A stretch of DNA of 64,000 bases from Halorubrum amylolyticum. GTDB lineage: Archaea; Halobacteriota; Halobacteria; Halobacteriales; Haloferacaceae. The stretch lies in contig NZ_SDJP01000002.1 of assembly GCF_004114995.1 (NCBI RefSeq), forward strand, positions 220,170 to 284,169, in the 5' to 3' direction. Of this stretch, positions 44,567 through 53,972 are shown piece by piece. Position 1 is the stretch's first letter. Each line of letters begins with the position of its first letter. The translations under genes and the position numbers were made by a program. Under the pieces are notes generated by a model. It saw only the letters and a program-made list of their open reading frames with translations, had not been told where the DNA came from and did not search any database.

Positions 44567-45659
44567 CGGTCGAGGACACCCCATTCGACTCCGGATCTGG
44601 GTCCGAGTTCGACTCCGGATCTGGGTCCGAGTTCGACTCCGGATCTGGGTTCGGGTCCAGCGGGTCGTCCCGGACGACCGTCGGGTCCCATCCGTCACGG
44701 TAGAGGACGCAGGAGACTCGCTGTCCGGGATTCACCGCCAGTTCCTCCGGCTGTCCTCCCGTCCGGCACGCCCGCTCGGCGTGGGCGCACCGCGGGGCGA
44801 ACCGACACCCCGCCGGCGGGTCGCGCGGGTCCGGAAGCTCGCCGGGGATTCCCCCGTCGGTCCCACCGATCCCCGGGACGCAGCTTAACAGCCGCCGCGT
44901 GTACGGATGCGCCGGGCGTTCGAAGACGTCGAGCACGTCGCCGCGCTCCATCACCTTCCCCGCGTACATCACGACGATTCGGTCGGCGATCTGGGCGACG
45001 ACGCCGAGGTCGTGGGTCACGAAGAGGACGGCCGTACCGAACTCCTCTTGGAGCCCGTCGAGCAGCTTCAGGATCTGCGCTTGCACCGTCACGTCGAGCG
45101 CGCTCGTCGGCTCGTCGGCGATCAGCAGGTCCGGGTCGCCGACCAGCGCCATCGCGATCACCGCGCGCTGTTTCTCTCCCCCGGAGAGTTCGTGGGGGTA
45201 ATCGTCGAAGCGCGCGCTCGCGTTCCCGATCCCGACCCTGTCGAGCAGGTCGACGGCCCGGGCGCGGGCCGCCGCCTCGGAGACGTCCCGGTGGACCCGG
45301 AGCGCTTCGACGATCTGCCACCCGACGGTGTAACAGTGGTTCAGCGCCTCTTGCGGGTTCTGGAAGACGTGCGCGATCTCGTTCCCGCGGACTCGCCGCA
45401 GCTCCGGCTCGGACAGCGTCAGGAGATCGCGCCCATCGAACCGGACCGACCCCTCGACGCGGCCGGGCGGCTCCCTGACGATCCGCGTGAGCGACTCGGT
45501 CGCGACCGTCTTCCCGGACCCCGACTCGCCGACGATACAGACCGTCTCTCCCTCCCCGACCGCGAAGTCGATCCCGTCGACCGCAGTGAGTTCGCCGGTC
45601 TCGGTGTCGAACGTCGTCGTGAGGCCTTCGACTTCGAGCAGCGGCTCGGCGGCCGTCAT
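44559..45659 (-). CDS. dppD: Peptide ABC transporter ATP-binding protein (first ATPase)
   Basis: A 366-residue ATPase. CIVGESGSGKTVATESL is Walker A, HELSGGEKQRAVIAMAL the signature, and DLLIADEPTSALDVTVQ Walker B. The oligo/dipeptide C-domain with CRFAPRCAHAERAC (a possible Fe-S or zinc cluster) closes the fold. The tail contains a three-copy 8-residue repeat SNSDPDPE from a 24-bp DNA repeat (44584-44655). The start overlaps the dppC stop by 4 bp. Confidence 0.9.
   Translation of the reverse strand: MTAAEPLLEVEGLTTTFDTETGELTAVDGIDFAVGEGETVCIVGESGSGKTVATESLTRIVREPPGRVEGSVRFDGRDLLTLSEPELRRVRGNEIAHVFQNPQEALNHCYTVGWQIVEALRVHRDVSEAAARARAVDLLDRVGIGNASARFDDYPHELSGGEKQRAVIAMALVGDPDLLIADEPTSALDVTVQAQILKLLDGLQEEFGTAVLFVTHDLGVVAQIADRIVVMYAGKVMERGDVLDVFERPAHPYTRRLLSCVPGIGGTDGGIPGELPDPRDPPAGCRFAPRCAHAERACRTGGQPEELAVNPGQRVSCVLYRDGWDPTVVRDDPLDPNPDPESNSDPDPESNSDPDPESNGVSSTDD
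44584..44655. repeat. 24-bp tandem repeat, three copies, in the dppD 3' end
   Basis: Units at 44584-44607, 44608-44631 and 44632-44655, near-identical, encode the Ser/Asp/Pro-rich C-terminus of DppD just before the stop. Confidence 0.9.
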
Positions 45660-46882
45660 CCGTTCTCGGCCTCCGGTTCGGGGCGTTTGGCCTCCGGTTC
45701 GGGACGTTTGGCCTCCAATTCGGGGTTCTCGGCGTCCAACAGCGCGTCGCCGAGGAAGTTGAACGCCAGAACGGTCAGGAACAGCGCGGTGCCCGGCGCG
45801 AGGACGATCCACGGTGCGAACGCGAGGTCGTTCCGTCCGGCGGCGATGAGCTGTCCCCACGAGGGGACGCCGGCGTCGCCGAGCCCGAGGAACGCGAGCT
45901 GCGCCTCGGCCAAGAGGACCCCCGGGACGAGCAGCGTGAGCTGCGTGACGATGCTGCTGGCCGCGTTCGGCACGACGTGGCGCCTGACGACGTGAGCCGT
46001 GCTCGCGCCGCTGATCCGGCTCGCATCGATGTACTCCGCCTCGGCGACCGAGAGGGACTTGCCGCGGACGTGCCGCGCAGTCCCTCCCCACCCGAACGCC
46101 GCGAACACGAGGATGAACGTCCCGAGCCCGGCGTCGTAAACGTACAGGACGAGCAGGAACATCAGCAGGGTCGGGAACGAGAGCACGATGTCGACGAACC
46201 GCATCATGACCTCGTCGACCCACCCGCCCGCTGACGCGCTCACCGTCCCGAAGGCGACGCCGATCGCCGCCACGGCCGCCGTCGTGACGAACCCGATCTG
46301 CGTGCTGACCGTCATCCCGTGGACGATACCGGCGAAGACGTCCCTCCCGCCTCGTGTGGTCCCGAGCGGGTGGTGCCACGTCCCCTGACACCGCCCGCCG
46401 ACCACGTCGCCGACGCAGGTCGCCACGTTCGCGGCGTCGATGGAGAGGAAGACGGGCGGCTGGTGGCCCGTGAGGACGCTCTGTTCCGGCGCGCCGACGA
46501 AGAACGGCCCGACGATCCCCCCGACGAACACGACCCCGAGCCACCCGAAGCTGACGACCGCCGGGCGGCTGCGCCCTATCGCCCGCCGGTAGCGCCTCGC
46601 TCGCCGCGGGTTCTGGAACAGGGGCACGACGACGTAACAGACGAAACACAGCAGCGTGAACCCGAAGAGGTAGTCGACGGTGCCCACGTCCCACTCCGGT
46701 CCGACGGGCTCGAACGTCGCCGTCCGCGCGGGCAGGACCCGCCAGTCGTAGAGGCCGAGCAGGGCGAGCGGGAGCGCGGTGAGGAGCACGCCGACGGTGT
46801 TGATCGACGGCTCGAACCACCGCGACCGCGAGACCTCGGTCCAGTCGATCCGATCGAACCGTTCCGGTTTCTCTCCTGTCAT
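45656..46882 (-). CDS. dppC: Peptide ABC transporter permease DppC
   Basis: A 408-residue permease. An N-terminal part with two extra helices (about 28-52 and 72-95) precedes the usual DppC core beginning HHPLGTTRGGRDVFAGIVHG. The EAA-type contact motif is EYIDASRISGASTAHVVRRH. The C-terminus carries a 7-residue EAKRPEP repeat (21-bp DNA repeat 45670-45732). It forms the channel with DppB. Confidence 0.9.
   Translation of the reverse strand: MTGEKPERFDRIDWTEVSRSRWFEPSINTVGVLLTALPLALLGLYDWRVLPARTATFEPVGPEWDVGTVDYLFGFTLLCFVCYVVVPLFQNPRRARRYRRAIGRSRPAVVSFGWLGVVFVGGIVGPFFVGAPEQSVLTGHQPPVFLSIDAANVATCVGDVVGGRCQGTWHHPLGTTRGGRDVFAGIVHGMTVSTQIGFVTTAAVAAIGVAFGTVSASAGGWVDEVMMRFVDIVLSFPTLLMFLLVLYVYDAGLGTFILVFAAFGWGGTARHVRGKSLSVAEAEYIDASRISGASTAHVVRRHVVPNAASSIVTQLTLLVPGVLLAEAQLAFLGLGDAGVPSWGQLIAAGRNDLAFAPWIVLAPGTALFLTVLAFNFLGDALLDAENPELEAKRPEPEAKRPEPEAENG
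45670..45732. repeat. 21-bp tandem repeat in the dppC 3' end
   Basis: About three units (45670-45690, 45691-45711, then a diverged one) encode EAKRPEP repeats at the C-terminus. Confidence 0.8.
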
Positions 46883-46896
46883 GCGTCTCTCCTCGC

Positions 46897-47871
46897 TTAT
46901 CTGTCGTCGTATCCGATTCGCGGGTCCAACGCCGCGAACGCGATGTCCTCCAGGAGGTTGCCGATCACGGCGACGAACGTGAACGCCAGCGTCGACCCCA
47001 ACACGAGGTTCGTGTCCTGAGCGAGCAGCGCGTCGTACGTCACTCGGCCGAGCCCGGGAATCCCGAACACGACCTCCACGAGCAGCGACGACCCGAGGAA
47101 CAGCGTCAACAGCTGGCCGACAAGCGTCGTCGACAGCGGCACCATCGTCGGTCGCATCACGTGGTAGGCGTACGTGCGCAGCGGTGAGACCCCTTTGGCC
47201 TTCGCCGTCTTCACGAACGCGGCGTTCCGGAACTCCGCGGACTCGTTGCGCGACACGCGCATGACCGCGCCGATCGATCCGGTGACCAGCACGAACACCG
47301 GTACCGACAGTTGGACCGCGTTCGCGACGCTGAACACCGGTACGTCCGTGTCGTACACGACGGGGATCACCTCGAACCACACTCCGAAGATCAGGAGGAG
47401 GACGATCCCGAAGAAGAAGTTCGGGACGGCGTAGCCGAAGAACGCGATCCCGGTCGCGAGGTGGTCCGCTCGGGAGTGCCTGTTCGCCGCCGAGTAGACG
47501 CCGACGAGCGGCCCGATCAGGACCGTGAGAACCGTCCACGGCACGGAGTACTGGGCGGTGTAGTAGAGCCCCTCGGCCAGCGCGGCCGTCACGGGCTGGC
47601 TCCGGCTGTCGGCCCAGCCCCAGTCCAGGGTGTAGACGCCCCGGAGGAAGTCGACGTACCGGACGCCGAGCGGCTCGTCGAGGCCGCGGAGATCGCGGGC
47701 GCGCTCCGCGGCCGCGGTCGGATCGCCGCCCTGTAGCGCGGCCTGCGTCGCCGCCTCACGGACACTCGGATTCGGCGCGGCGGCCAGCAGGAGGAACGTG
47801 ACCGTGGTGATGACGAGCGACACCGCTACGGCCCACAGCACGCGAGCGGTGACGTACCTTCCGAATCCCAT
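46897..47871 (-). CDS. dppB: Peptide ABC transporter permease DppB
   Basis: A 324-residue permease with six membrane helices. LDWGWADSRSQPVTAALAEG is the conserved part before the core, and TAKAKGVSPLRTYAYHVMRP the EAA loop that touches the ATPase. It starts at 47871 after dppA and is followed 14 nt later by dppC. Confidence 0.92.
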   Translation of the reverse strand: MGFGRYVTARVLWAVAVSLVITTVTFLLLAAAPNPSVREAATQAALQGGDPTAAAERARDLRGLDEPLGVRYVDFLRGVYTLDWGWADSRSQPVTAALAEGLYYTAQYSVPWTVLTVLIGPLVGVYSAANRHSRADHLATGIAFFGYAVPNFFFGIVLLLIFGVWFEVIPVVYDTDVPVFSVANAVQLSVPVFVLVTGSIGAVMRVSRNESAEFRNAAFVKTAKAKGVSPLRTYAYHVMRPTMVPLSTTLVGQLLTLFLGSSLLVEVVFGIPGLGRVTYDALLAQDTNLVLGSTLAFTFVAVIGNLLEDIAFAALDPRIGYDDR

Positions 47872-47910
47872 ATGTGTGTGTCGGTGAACGCGGGTGAGGT
47901 GCGGTCGGCC

Positions 47911-49806
47911 CTACTCGCCGCCCGGGTGGAACTCGGACCAGGGGGGCTGCCAGGTGAAGTGCCCCGACGCGAGCCCTCGGTACACCCCGTCGATGAGCTG
48001 TCGCTTGTCGATCGCCGACGCCACCGCCTGTCGGAACTCGGTGATCCGAAACGGGTTCCCCGGGCCGGCGCTCCACCCGTTGTCGCGCTGGTTCACGGAG
48101 AGGATCGTGTTGTACGGCGTGGGGATCTCCTTCACCGCCACGTCCTCGTCATCGTCGAACGACCCGAACCGCTCCGGGGGGATCGCCGCGGCGTCGACCT
48201 CGCCGGTCTCCAGCGCCCCGAGCCGGGTCGCCTGCTCCTCGATGACGCTTATCGAGGCCGACTCGAACAGGGGTCCCTCGTCGAACAGGGCCGGCCCCTC
48301 GTCCGCCTCGCAGAGGTAGTACTCGTCGTTGCGGGCGTACTCCGTGCCGGTCCCGCGGTTCCACTCCTCGAGCGTGAACGCCCCGAGATTCCCGGTGAAC
48401 CGGAGTTCGAGCAGCTCCTCGTCCCGCCGGAGCCCCTCGCGGTCCTCCGCCTCGACGTGGGGCTCGACGAGCCCGCGGGGGATCGGATACAGGAGGGGGT
48501 CGTACGACTCGGGCCACAGCAGGTTCGGCGACTCCAGCGTCGCCCGGAACTCGAGCTCGCCGGTCCGCTCGACCTCGACCCCCTCCCAGCTCGTCGCGGC
48601 GGGAGTGCTCGCCCAATCGCTCTGGTGGACCTCCCGGATCAGGTAGACGAAGTCCTCGGCCGTGACCCGTCCGTACGGGTCGCTGAACCGGAGGTTCTCG
48701 CGGACCTCGAACGTCCACGCCTCGCCGTCGTCGGTGGACATGTCGTACAGGAGCGGGAAGTAGTTCAGGTCCTCGTCGAAGACGTACCCCCGATCGAGCG
48801 CGCGGCCGATCGCCGTCTCGGCGTTGTCGTCGGTGTTGTACAGCGGGTTCAGGGTCGTGAAACTCGCGGCGGTGACCGTGTCGTACGACCCGGAGACACC
48901 GGCGTCGCCGCTGTGCCACGCGGGCAGGTCCCACCCGTTCGCGAAGCTCTCGACGGGACCGTTCAGGGCGGGGTCGTGGCCCAGCAGGTCGTCGCTGAAA
49001 ACCAGCGTGACGTACGGCTGCTCCCGCGCGAGGTTCTCGAATATCTCGACGAACGACTCGCGGAGCCCCTCTCGGTCCGTCGCCCGGCGCGCCTCCTCGA
49101 ACAGCCCGGTCGCGTCGAACTCGGGGTAGTAGCCGACCGGGTTGTAAAACGATGTGACGCCGTCGAAGAACACCTCGTTCGTGAGCGGGTTGAGCGGGTA
49201 CGTGTTCAGCCCGAACACGATCGACATGTCCCACGGCTCGTCGCTCGTGACCGACCGCGGACCCGGGTTCTGCGGGGTCGGGTTCCCCCATTCGACCGAC
49301 TCGCCGTTCACGGTGTCGGTGCCGCCGGTCGGCTCGGCCGTCCAGTACCCGTTGTTGAACCGGGTGGCGTCGATCGCCTCGACGGCGACGTCGATCCCGA
49401 GGTTGTCGCCGAGCTCCTGTGCGATGAGCTCCGCGGTGAGCTGGGAGGTCTGCTGCCCGGCGGCGTAGTAGATGTCGAGCCCCGCCCGGTCGCCGTCGGG
49501 GGTCACGAGGTCGCCGCCCTCGAAGCCGTAGTCGTACTCGGACTCCTCGAACGCCCGCCGCGCGAGGTCGCGAGCGACCGTCTCGCCGTACAGGTCGCCG
49601 ACGCCGAACCGCGGAAAGTCGCCGACCGCGACCGCTCCGTCGCCGTCGGACCCACCGGTCCCGTCGGACCTCCCCGGGTCCTCGTCGCCCAGGCCCGCGC
49701 AGCCGGCGAGCGTCGCGGCGCCGGCGCCGCCGAGCGCGGAGAGCCACCGCCGCCGGCCGATACGGCGGTCGCTGTCGCCGCTACCGCTATTGTGTCGCCG
49801 AGGCAT
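47911..49806 (-). CDS. dppA: Peptide-binding lipoprotein DppA with circularly permuted SBP_bac_5 domain
   Basis: A 631-residue exported protein: Tat signal (DRRIGRRRWLSALGGAG, about 14-30) and lipobox LAGC (Cys 36). The order of the solute-binding fold appears swapped. Residues ~65-300 match the normal C-terminal half: a helix like the lysed leader, then QLTAELIAQELGDNLGIDV and, later, DREGLRESFVEIFENLA with QPYVTLVFSDDL. Residues ~303-631 match the normal N-terminal half: TLNPLYN, LLYDMSTDDGEAWTFEVREN, GRVTAEDFVYLI, GAFTLEEW, and finally ITEFRQAVASAIDKRQLID. It begins the dpp operon. Divergent from the NYN gene. Confidence 0.88.
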   Translation of the reverse strand: MPRRHNSGSGDSDRRIGRRRWLSALGGAGAATLAGCAGLGDEDPGRSDGTGGSDGDGAVAVGDFPRFGVGDLYGETVARDLARRAFEESEYDYGFEGGDLVTPDGDRAGLDIYYAAGQQTSQLTAELIAQELGDNLGIDVAVEAIDATRFNNGYWTAEPTGGTDTVNGESVEWGNPTPQNPGPRSVTSDEPWDMSIVFGLNTYPLNPLTNEVFFDGVTSFYNPVGYYPEFDATGLFEEARRATDREGLRESFVEIFENLAREQPYVTLVFSDDLLGHDPALNGPVESFANGWDLPAWHSGDAGVSGSYDTVTAASFTTLNPLYNTDDNAETAIGRALDRGYVFDEDLNYFPLLYDMSTDDGEAWTFEVRENLRFSDPYGRVTAEDFVYLIREVHQSDWASTPAATSWEGVEVERTGELEFRATLESPNLLWPESYDPLLYPIPRGLVEPHVEAEDREGLRRDEELLELRFTGNLGAFTLEEWNRGTGTEYARNDEYYLCEADEGPALFDEGPLFESASISVIEEQATRLGALETGEVDAAAIPPERFGSFDDDEDVAVKEIPTPYNTILSVNQRDNGWSAGPGNPFRITEFRQAVASAIDKRQLIDGVYRGLASGHFTWQPPWSEFHPGGE

Positions 49807-49830
49807 GCGGTAAATCAACGGGTGAACACA

Positions 49831-49838
49831 CAAAAAAC
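49831..49838 (-). promoter_or_regulatory. TATA-like T-run for the dpp operon
   Basis: GGTTTTTTG on the minus strand, 26-31 nt before the dppA ATG at 49806. Confidence 0.5.
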
Positions 49839-49917
49839 CCCAGATAGCCGATCGGCCGACGCGACGCGGTTCCGGCCGAATCCCAAAGCCCCTAACCCGC
49901 CGGGTCGAACGGGGCGT

Positions 49918-50415
49918 ATGACCGAGATCCACCCCGATCAGCGCGTCGCGGTCCTCGCTGACTCGCAGAACCTGTACCACTCCGCCCAGAGCGTGTACTC
50001 GCGGAACATCGATTACTCGGGACTGCTCGAGGAGGCCGTGAACGACCGGTCGCTCGTCCGGGCCATCGCGTACGTGATCCGCGCCGACTCCCCCGAGGAG
50101 GAGAGCTTCTTCGAGGCGCTCCGCGACATCGGCTTCGAGACGAAGATCAAGGAGATCAAGACGTTCGCCGACGGGTCGAAGAAGGCTGACTGGGACCTCG
50201 GGATGAGCCTCGACGCCGTCTCGCTCGCGAGCCACGTCGACACGGTCGTGCTCTGTACCGGCGACGGCGACTTCGCCCGGCTCTGCTCGCACCTCCGCCA
50301 CGAGGGTGTCCGCGTCGAGGCGATGGGCTTCGGCAACTCAGCCGCCGACGAGCTGATCGAGGCCGCCGACGACTTCGTCGACCTCGCTGAGAAGGAGGAG
50401 ACGTTCCTGCTGTAG
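49918..50415 (+). CDS. NYN-domain (LabA/DUF88) putative ribonuclease
   Basis: A 165-residue PIN-like protein. RVAVLADSQNLYHSAQSVY holds the first Asp pair, and VLCTGDGDFARLCSHLR the second (TGDGDF is typical of DUF88/LabA). This acid cluster binds metal in NYN nucleases that act in RNA turnover or processing. It begins MTEIHPDQRVAV; the very long upstream frame is antisense to dppA. Confidence 0.9.
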   Translation: MTEIHPDQRVAVLADSQNLYHSAQSVYSRNIDYSGLLEEAVNDRSLVRAIAYVIRADSPEEESFFEALRDIGFETKIKEIKTFADGSKKADWDLGMSLDAVSLASHVDTVVLCTGDGDFARLCSHLRHEGVRVEAMGFGNSAADELIEAADDFVDLAEKEETFLL

Positions 50416-50446
50416 CGGACCGGGCGGCTCCGGTTGTCCCCCGCCG

Positions 50447-51646
50447 CTACGCGTCTCCGAGCAGTTCCGACACCGCGCGCTCGACCGCCTCCGCGGCCGC
50501 CTCCACCTCTCGGACCCGAACGTACTCCCGATCGGCGTGAGCCACCGCTCCGGCGTCGTCCGCGAGGCCGCCGGGTCCGAACACGACCGTCGGCGCGGGC
50601 GCGAAGTACGACGCCTCCGTGGCCGCGCCGAAGGGGCGGACCGCACCGCCGCGGTCCGTCGGGAGTCCGACCGAGTCGCCGGCCTCCCGGGCCGCGCCCG
50701 CGATCGTTCCCACCAGCTCGTGCTCGGGGTCCGTCGAGAACGCCTCGAAGAACGGCGACTCGCGGTCCGTCAACGCGACCGCGACGCCGACGTCGTCGGG
50801 CGTCGACTCCTCGACCGCGTCCGCGAGCGACGACCGGAACCCCTCGGCCGTCTCCGGCGGGACGCTCCGCCGGTCGACGGTGATCTCGCAGTCCGCGGGC
50901 ACTTGGTTCGTCGCGCCGCCACCCTCGATAACGGTGGGGGTGAGCTTCGGCGGGCCGAGCTGGGGGTGCTCGTCGGCGCCGTCGTCGAACCGCCGGATCG
51001 CCGCGAGCGCGCCCTCGGCGGCCGCGACCGCGTTCGCCCCCGCGAACTCCGCGGCGTGGGCCGCGGTCCCCGACAGCCCGACGGTCCCCTGAAACCGCCC
51101 CTTCGCGGCGGTGCAGGCGTCGAGGCCGGTCGGCTCGCCGACCAGGAACAGGTCGCCGTCAAGCCGGTCCTCGGTCCCGGGCAAGCGACCGGTCAGCGCC
51201 CCGGCGCCGAGCGACAGCGACTCCTCGTCCGGGGTGAGCGCGAGCGTGAGCCGACCGCGCTCCGGGTCGGCGGCGAGGAAGCCGGACAGCAGCGCGGCGA
51301 GCGGCCCCTTCGCGTCGCAGGCGCCGCGGCCGCGGATCACGTCTTCGGGACCGGTATCCGTTCCCGCCGAATCGCCCCGCTCGTCCTCGCGGGCTTCCCC
51401 GCGCTCGAACGGGACGTGCGGCGTCACCGTGTCGAGGTGGGTGTTCAACACGAGGTGCGGCCCCCCGTCGGGCGCGTCCGAGCGCTTCTCGACGAGCACG
51501 CAGCCGCCGGCGACGACCTCGGATTCGACCCCGAACCGGTCGAGCGTCTCGACCACGAGCTCGCGGGTCTCGTCGATCGACTCGTGAGAGGGGATCTGAA
51601 CCGCCCGCTCCAAGAACGAGACCGGGTCGAACGCCGCCTCGCTCAT
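50447..51646 (-). CDS. dapE: Succinyl-diaminopimelate desuccinylase
   Basis: A 399-residue M20 metallopeptidase-type amidohydrolase that removes succinate from N-succinyl-L,L-DAP. LVLNTHLDTVTPH gives the first metal His and Asp, RGRGACDAKGPLAALL the bridging Asp, and LALTPDEESLSLGA the catalytic and metal-binding Glu pair. It ends the dap operon; its start is 4 bp from the dapF stop. Other M20 deacylases look alike, but the gene order settles the role. Confidence 0.9.
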   Translation of the reverse strand: MSEAAFDPVSFLERAVQIPSHESIDETRELVVETLDRFGVESEVVAGGCVLVEKRSDAPDGGPHLVLNTHLDTVTPHVPFERGEAREDERGDSAGTDTGPEDVIRGRGACDAKGPLAALLSGFLAADPERGRLTLALTPDEESLSLGAGALTGRLPGTEDRLDGDLFLVGEPTGLDACTAAKGRFQGTVGLSGTAAHAAEFAGANAVAAAEGALAAIRRFDDGADEHPQLGPPKLTPTVIEGGGATNQVPADCEITVDRRSVPPETAEGFRSSLADAVEESTPDDVGVAVALTDRESPFFEAFSTDPEHELVGTIAGAAREAGDSVGLPTDRGGAVRPFGAATEASYFAPAPTVVFGPGGLADDAGAVAHADREYVRVREVEAAAEAVERAVSELLGDA

Positions 51647-52596
51647 CGCGGGTCGGCGGGGAGCGTTCCCTCGTACTCGCGGGCGACGGGGCCGGTCAGG
51701 GTCGCGTGGCCGCGGTCCGGAACCGTGATTTCGAGCTCGCCGCCCGGCGGTCGCGCGACCGCCGACTCGCCGTCGATCAGGCCGAGTCGTCTCGCGGCCG
51801 CGACGACCGCGACGGCGCCGGTGCCGCACGAGCGGGTCTCGCCCTCGACCCCGCGCTCGAAGGTGCGCTGGTCGATGACTGCGGGGCCGTCACCGGACCC
51901 GTCGTCGACGACCGCGGCGAGGTTCACGTTCGCGCCCTCGGGGAACGCGTCGGCGTGACGGACCGGCGGCGCGACCGCGTCGAGGTCGACCGCGTCGATG
52001 CCGTCTGGGTCGTCGCGGCCGCCGTCGACGAACGCCACCGCGTGCGGGACGCCGGTGTTGACGGCGGTGACGGTCAGCCCCGCGACCGGCTCGTCGATCA
52101 GCGGCTCGCCCGCGAGCGCGCCGTCGCGGGCGAGCGGGACCCACGCGGGGTCGAACGTCGGCTCGCCCATCTCGATGGTGGCGGCGGTCGCGTCCGCGTT
52201 CACGGAGGCGCGCCGGGTGCCCGCCTGCGTGTCGATCATGAACTCGCGGTCGCCCGTCCGGTCGTGCGCCCACCGAGCGACGACGCGGGCGCCGTTGCCG
52301 CACATCGTCGCCGTGGAGCCGTCGGGCTGGACCAACGTCATCACGACGCGAGTGGGGTGGGACCGCTCCTCGACGCTGAGAAAGAGGGCGCCGTCGGCGC
52401 CGCGTCGGCCGGCGTTCCCGTCGCCGCCGCTCGCGGCGGCCGCGCCGAACTCCGCCCCGTCGACGCCCGTCTCGCGGTCGCAGTGGGCGCGCGCGAAGGC
52501 CGAGCGGTCGCCGACCCCCTCGGCGTCCGCGTCGACGACGAGGAAGTCGTTGCCCGTGCCGTGGTACTTCTCGAACGGGACGGCGTGGGCGCTCAT
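51643..52596 (-). CDS. dapF: Diaminopimelate epimerase
   Basis: A 317-residue racemase with two similar halves. The catalytic Cys pair is in TMCGNGARVVARWA and TRSCGTGAVAVVAAA; FEKYHGTGNDFLVVDA is the conserved start. It converts L,L- to meso-DAP. An acidic insertion in the first part (about 45-65, AAASGGDGNAGRRGADG) is not common. The gene overlaps lysA and dapE. Confidence 0.95.
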   Translation of the reverse strand: MSAHAVPFEKYHGTGNDFLVVDADAEGVGDRSAFARAHCDRETGVDGAEFGAAAASGGDGNAGRRGADGALFLSVEERSHPTRVVMTLVQPDGSTATMCGNGARVVARWAHDRTGDREFMIDTQAGTRRASVNADATAATIEMGEPTFDPAWVPLARDGALAGEPLIDEPVAGLTVTAVNTGVPHAVAFVDGGRDDPDGIDAVDLDAVAPPVRHADAFPEGANVNLAAVVDDGSGDGPAVIDQRTFERGVEGETRSCGTGAVAVVAAARRLGLIDGESAVARPPGGELEITVPDRGHATLTGPVAREYEGTLPADPR

Positions 52597-53972
52597 CGGT
52601 CCGTCCCCGTTCGGTCGGTTCGGTCAGTTCGGTCGGTTCGATTCCGGTTCGCGTCCCGTTCGACCGTCGTCAGGTCGCCGAGCGTCTCCCGGCGGCGGAC
52701 GACGGCCGCGGTCCCGTCGTCGACCGCGACCTCCGCCGGCCGCGGTCGTGAGTTGTATTGGTTCGCCATCTCGTATCCGTACGCGCCCGCGATCCCGACC
52801 GCGAGGAGGTCCCCGCGGGCCGGATCGGCGAGCGCTCGGTCCATACAGAGGGTATCGCCGGTCTCACAGATAGGTCCGGCGACCGTGACAGGGGTTGCCG
52901 ACCGATCACCGGGGGTGGGAGCATCGCGCCCGCCGCTCTCCCGTCCGCCCCCGAGGTTCCGGATCGGGTGGTAGGCGTCGTACATCGCCGGGCGCAGCAG
53001 GTCGGTCATCCCGGCGTCGACGCCGACAACGCGCTCGTCGGGCGTCGGCTTCACCGTGTTGACGCGCGCGAGGAGGACCCCCGCGTCGGCGACGACGTAC
53101 CGGCCGGGTTCGATCGCGAGGTCGACGCCCGCAGGCAGCGGCGCGACCGCCTCCCGCGTCGCCTCGGCGACCGCCGGGAGGTCGAGCGCGGGTGCGTCCT
53201 CGCGGTAGGGGACGCCGAAGCCGCCGCCGACATCGACGTACTCGAGATCGAGCGGGGCGGCGTCACCCGCCGCCGACTCTCCCGGCGCCGCGAGCTCCCG
53301 CGCCAACTCGCCCATCCGCGCCACCAGCTCGCGGTGGCTGTCGAGCTGGTCCGGGTCGATCCCGGACCCGGCGTGCGCGTGGATACCGACCACGTCGAAG
53401 CGCTCGGCCGCGTTCCGCGTCGCCTCGGCGGCCCGGTCGTATGGAACCCCGAACTTCGCCGCGCCGCCGGTCCGGACCTTCTCGTGGTGGCCCGCGCCGA
53501 CGCCGGGGTTCACCCGGACGCAGACCCGGCCGTCGTAACCCCGCTCCGCCAGCCGGTCGAGGGTGTCGACGGCGCCGACGGTGACCGTGAGGTCCGGCTC
53601 CGCCTCGGCGACGCCGACGACGTAATCGAGGTCGCGGGCGGGCGGGTTGACCGCGGTGTAGTGGAGGCGGTCGCCGCCGAAGCCGGCCGCGAGCGCGCGG
53701 TCGACCTCGCCCGCCGAGGCGCACTCGGCGTCGAGGCCCGCCTCGCGGACCGCCTCCAGCACGACTCGACCGGTGTGGGCCTTCACCGCGTACCGCACGT
53801 CGGCGTCCGGGAAGGCGTCGCGCAGGCGCTCGCAGTTCTCGCGGACCCGGTCGATGTCCTGCACGTAGAGGGGGGTGCCGTACTCGGCCGCGAGGTCGGC
53901 GAGCCGGTCGGCGTTCCAGTCGCTCACGCGCCGGGCAACGGGGTTCTCCCCGACCGGTTCGGTCTCGCTCAT
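52593..53972 (-). CDS. lysA: Diaminopimelate decarboxylase
   Basis: A 459-residue PLP fold-type III enzyme that turns meso-DAP into lysine. DVRYAVKAHTGRVVLE has the PLP Lys; YVDVGGGFGVPYRE binds phosphate; GPICETGDTLCMDRAL has the catalytic Cys near the C-terminus. The fold is complete. The C-terminus has RTDRTDRTDRTG repeats, again a short tandem DNA duplication (52605-52640). Confidence 0.95.
   Translation of the reverse strand: MSETEPVGENPVARRVSDWNADRLADLAAEYGTPLYVQDIDRVRENCERLRDAFPDADVRYAVKAHTGRVVLEAVREAGLDAECASAGEVDRALAAGFGGDRLHYTAVNPPARDLDYVVGVAEAEPDLTVTVGAVDTLDRLAERGYDGRVCVRVNPGVGAGHHEKVRTGGAAKFGVPYDRAAEATRNAAERFDVVGIHAHAGSGIDPDQLDSHRELVARMGELARELAAPGESAAGDAAPLDLEYVDVGGGFGVPYREDAPALDLPAVAEATREAVAPLPAGVDLAIEPGRYVVADAGVLLARVNTVKPTPDERVVGVDAGMTDLLRPAMYDAYHPIRNLGGGRESGGRDAPTPGDRSATPVTVAGPICETGDTLCMDRALADPARGDLLAVGIAGAYGYEMANQYNSRPRPAEVAVDDGTAAVVRRRETLGDLTTVERDANRNRTDRTDRTDRTGTDR

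Noticed and set aside
47872..50415. An 847-codon plus-strand frame across dppA and the NYN gene
   Set aside because: Most of it is antisense to dppA; only the last 166 codons, from the ATG at 49918, form a recognisable NYN protein.
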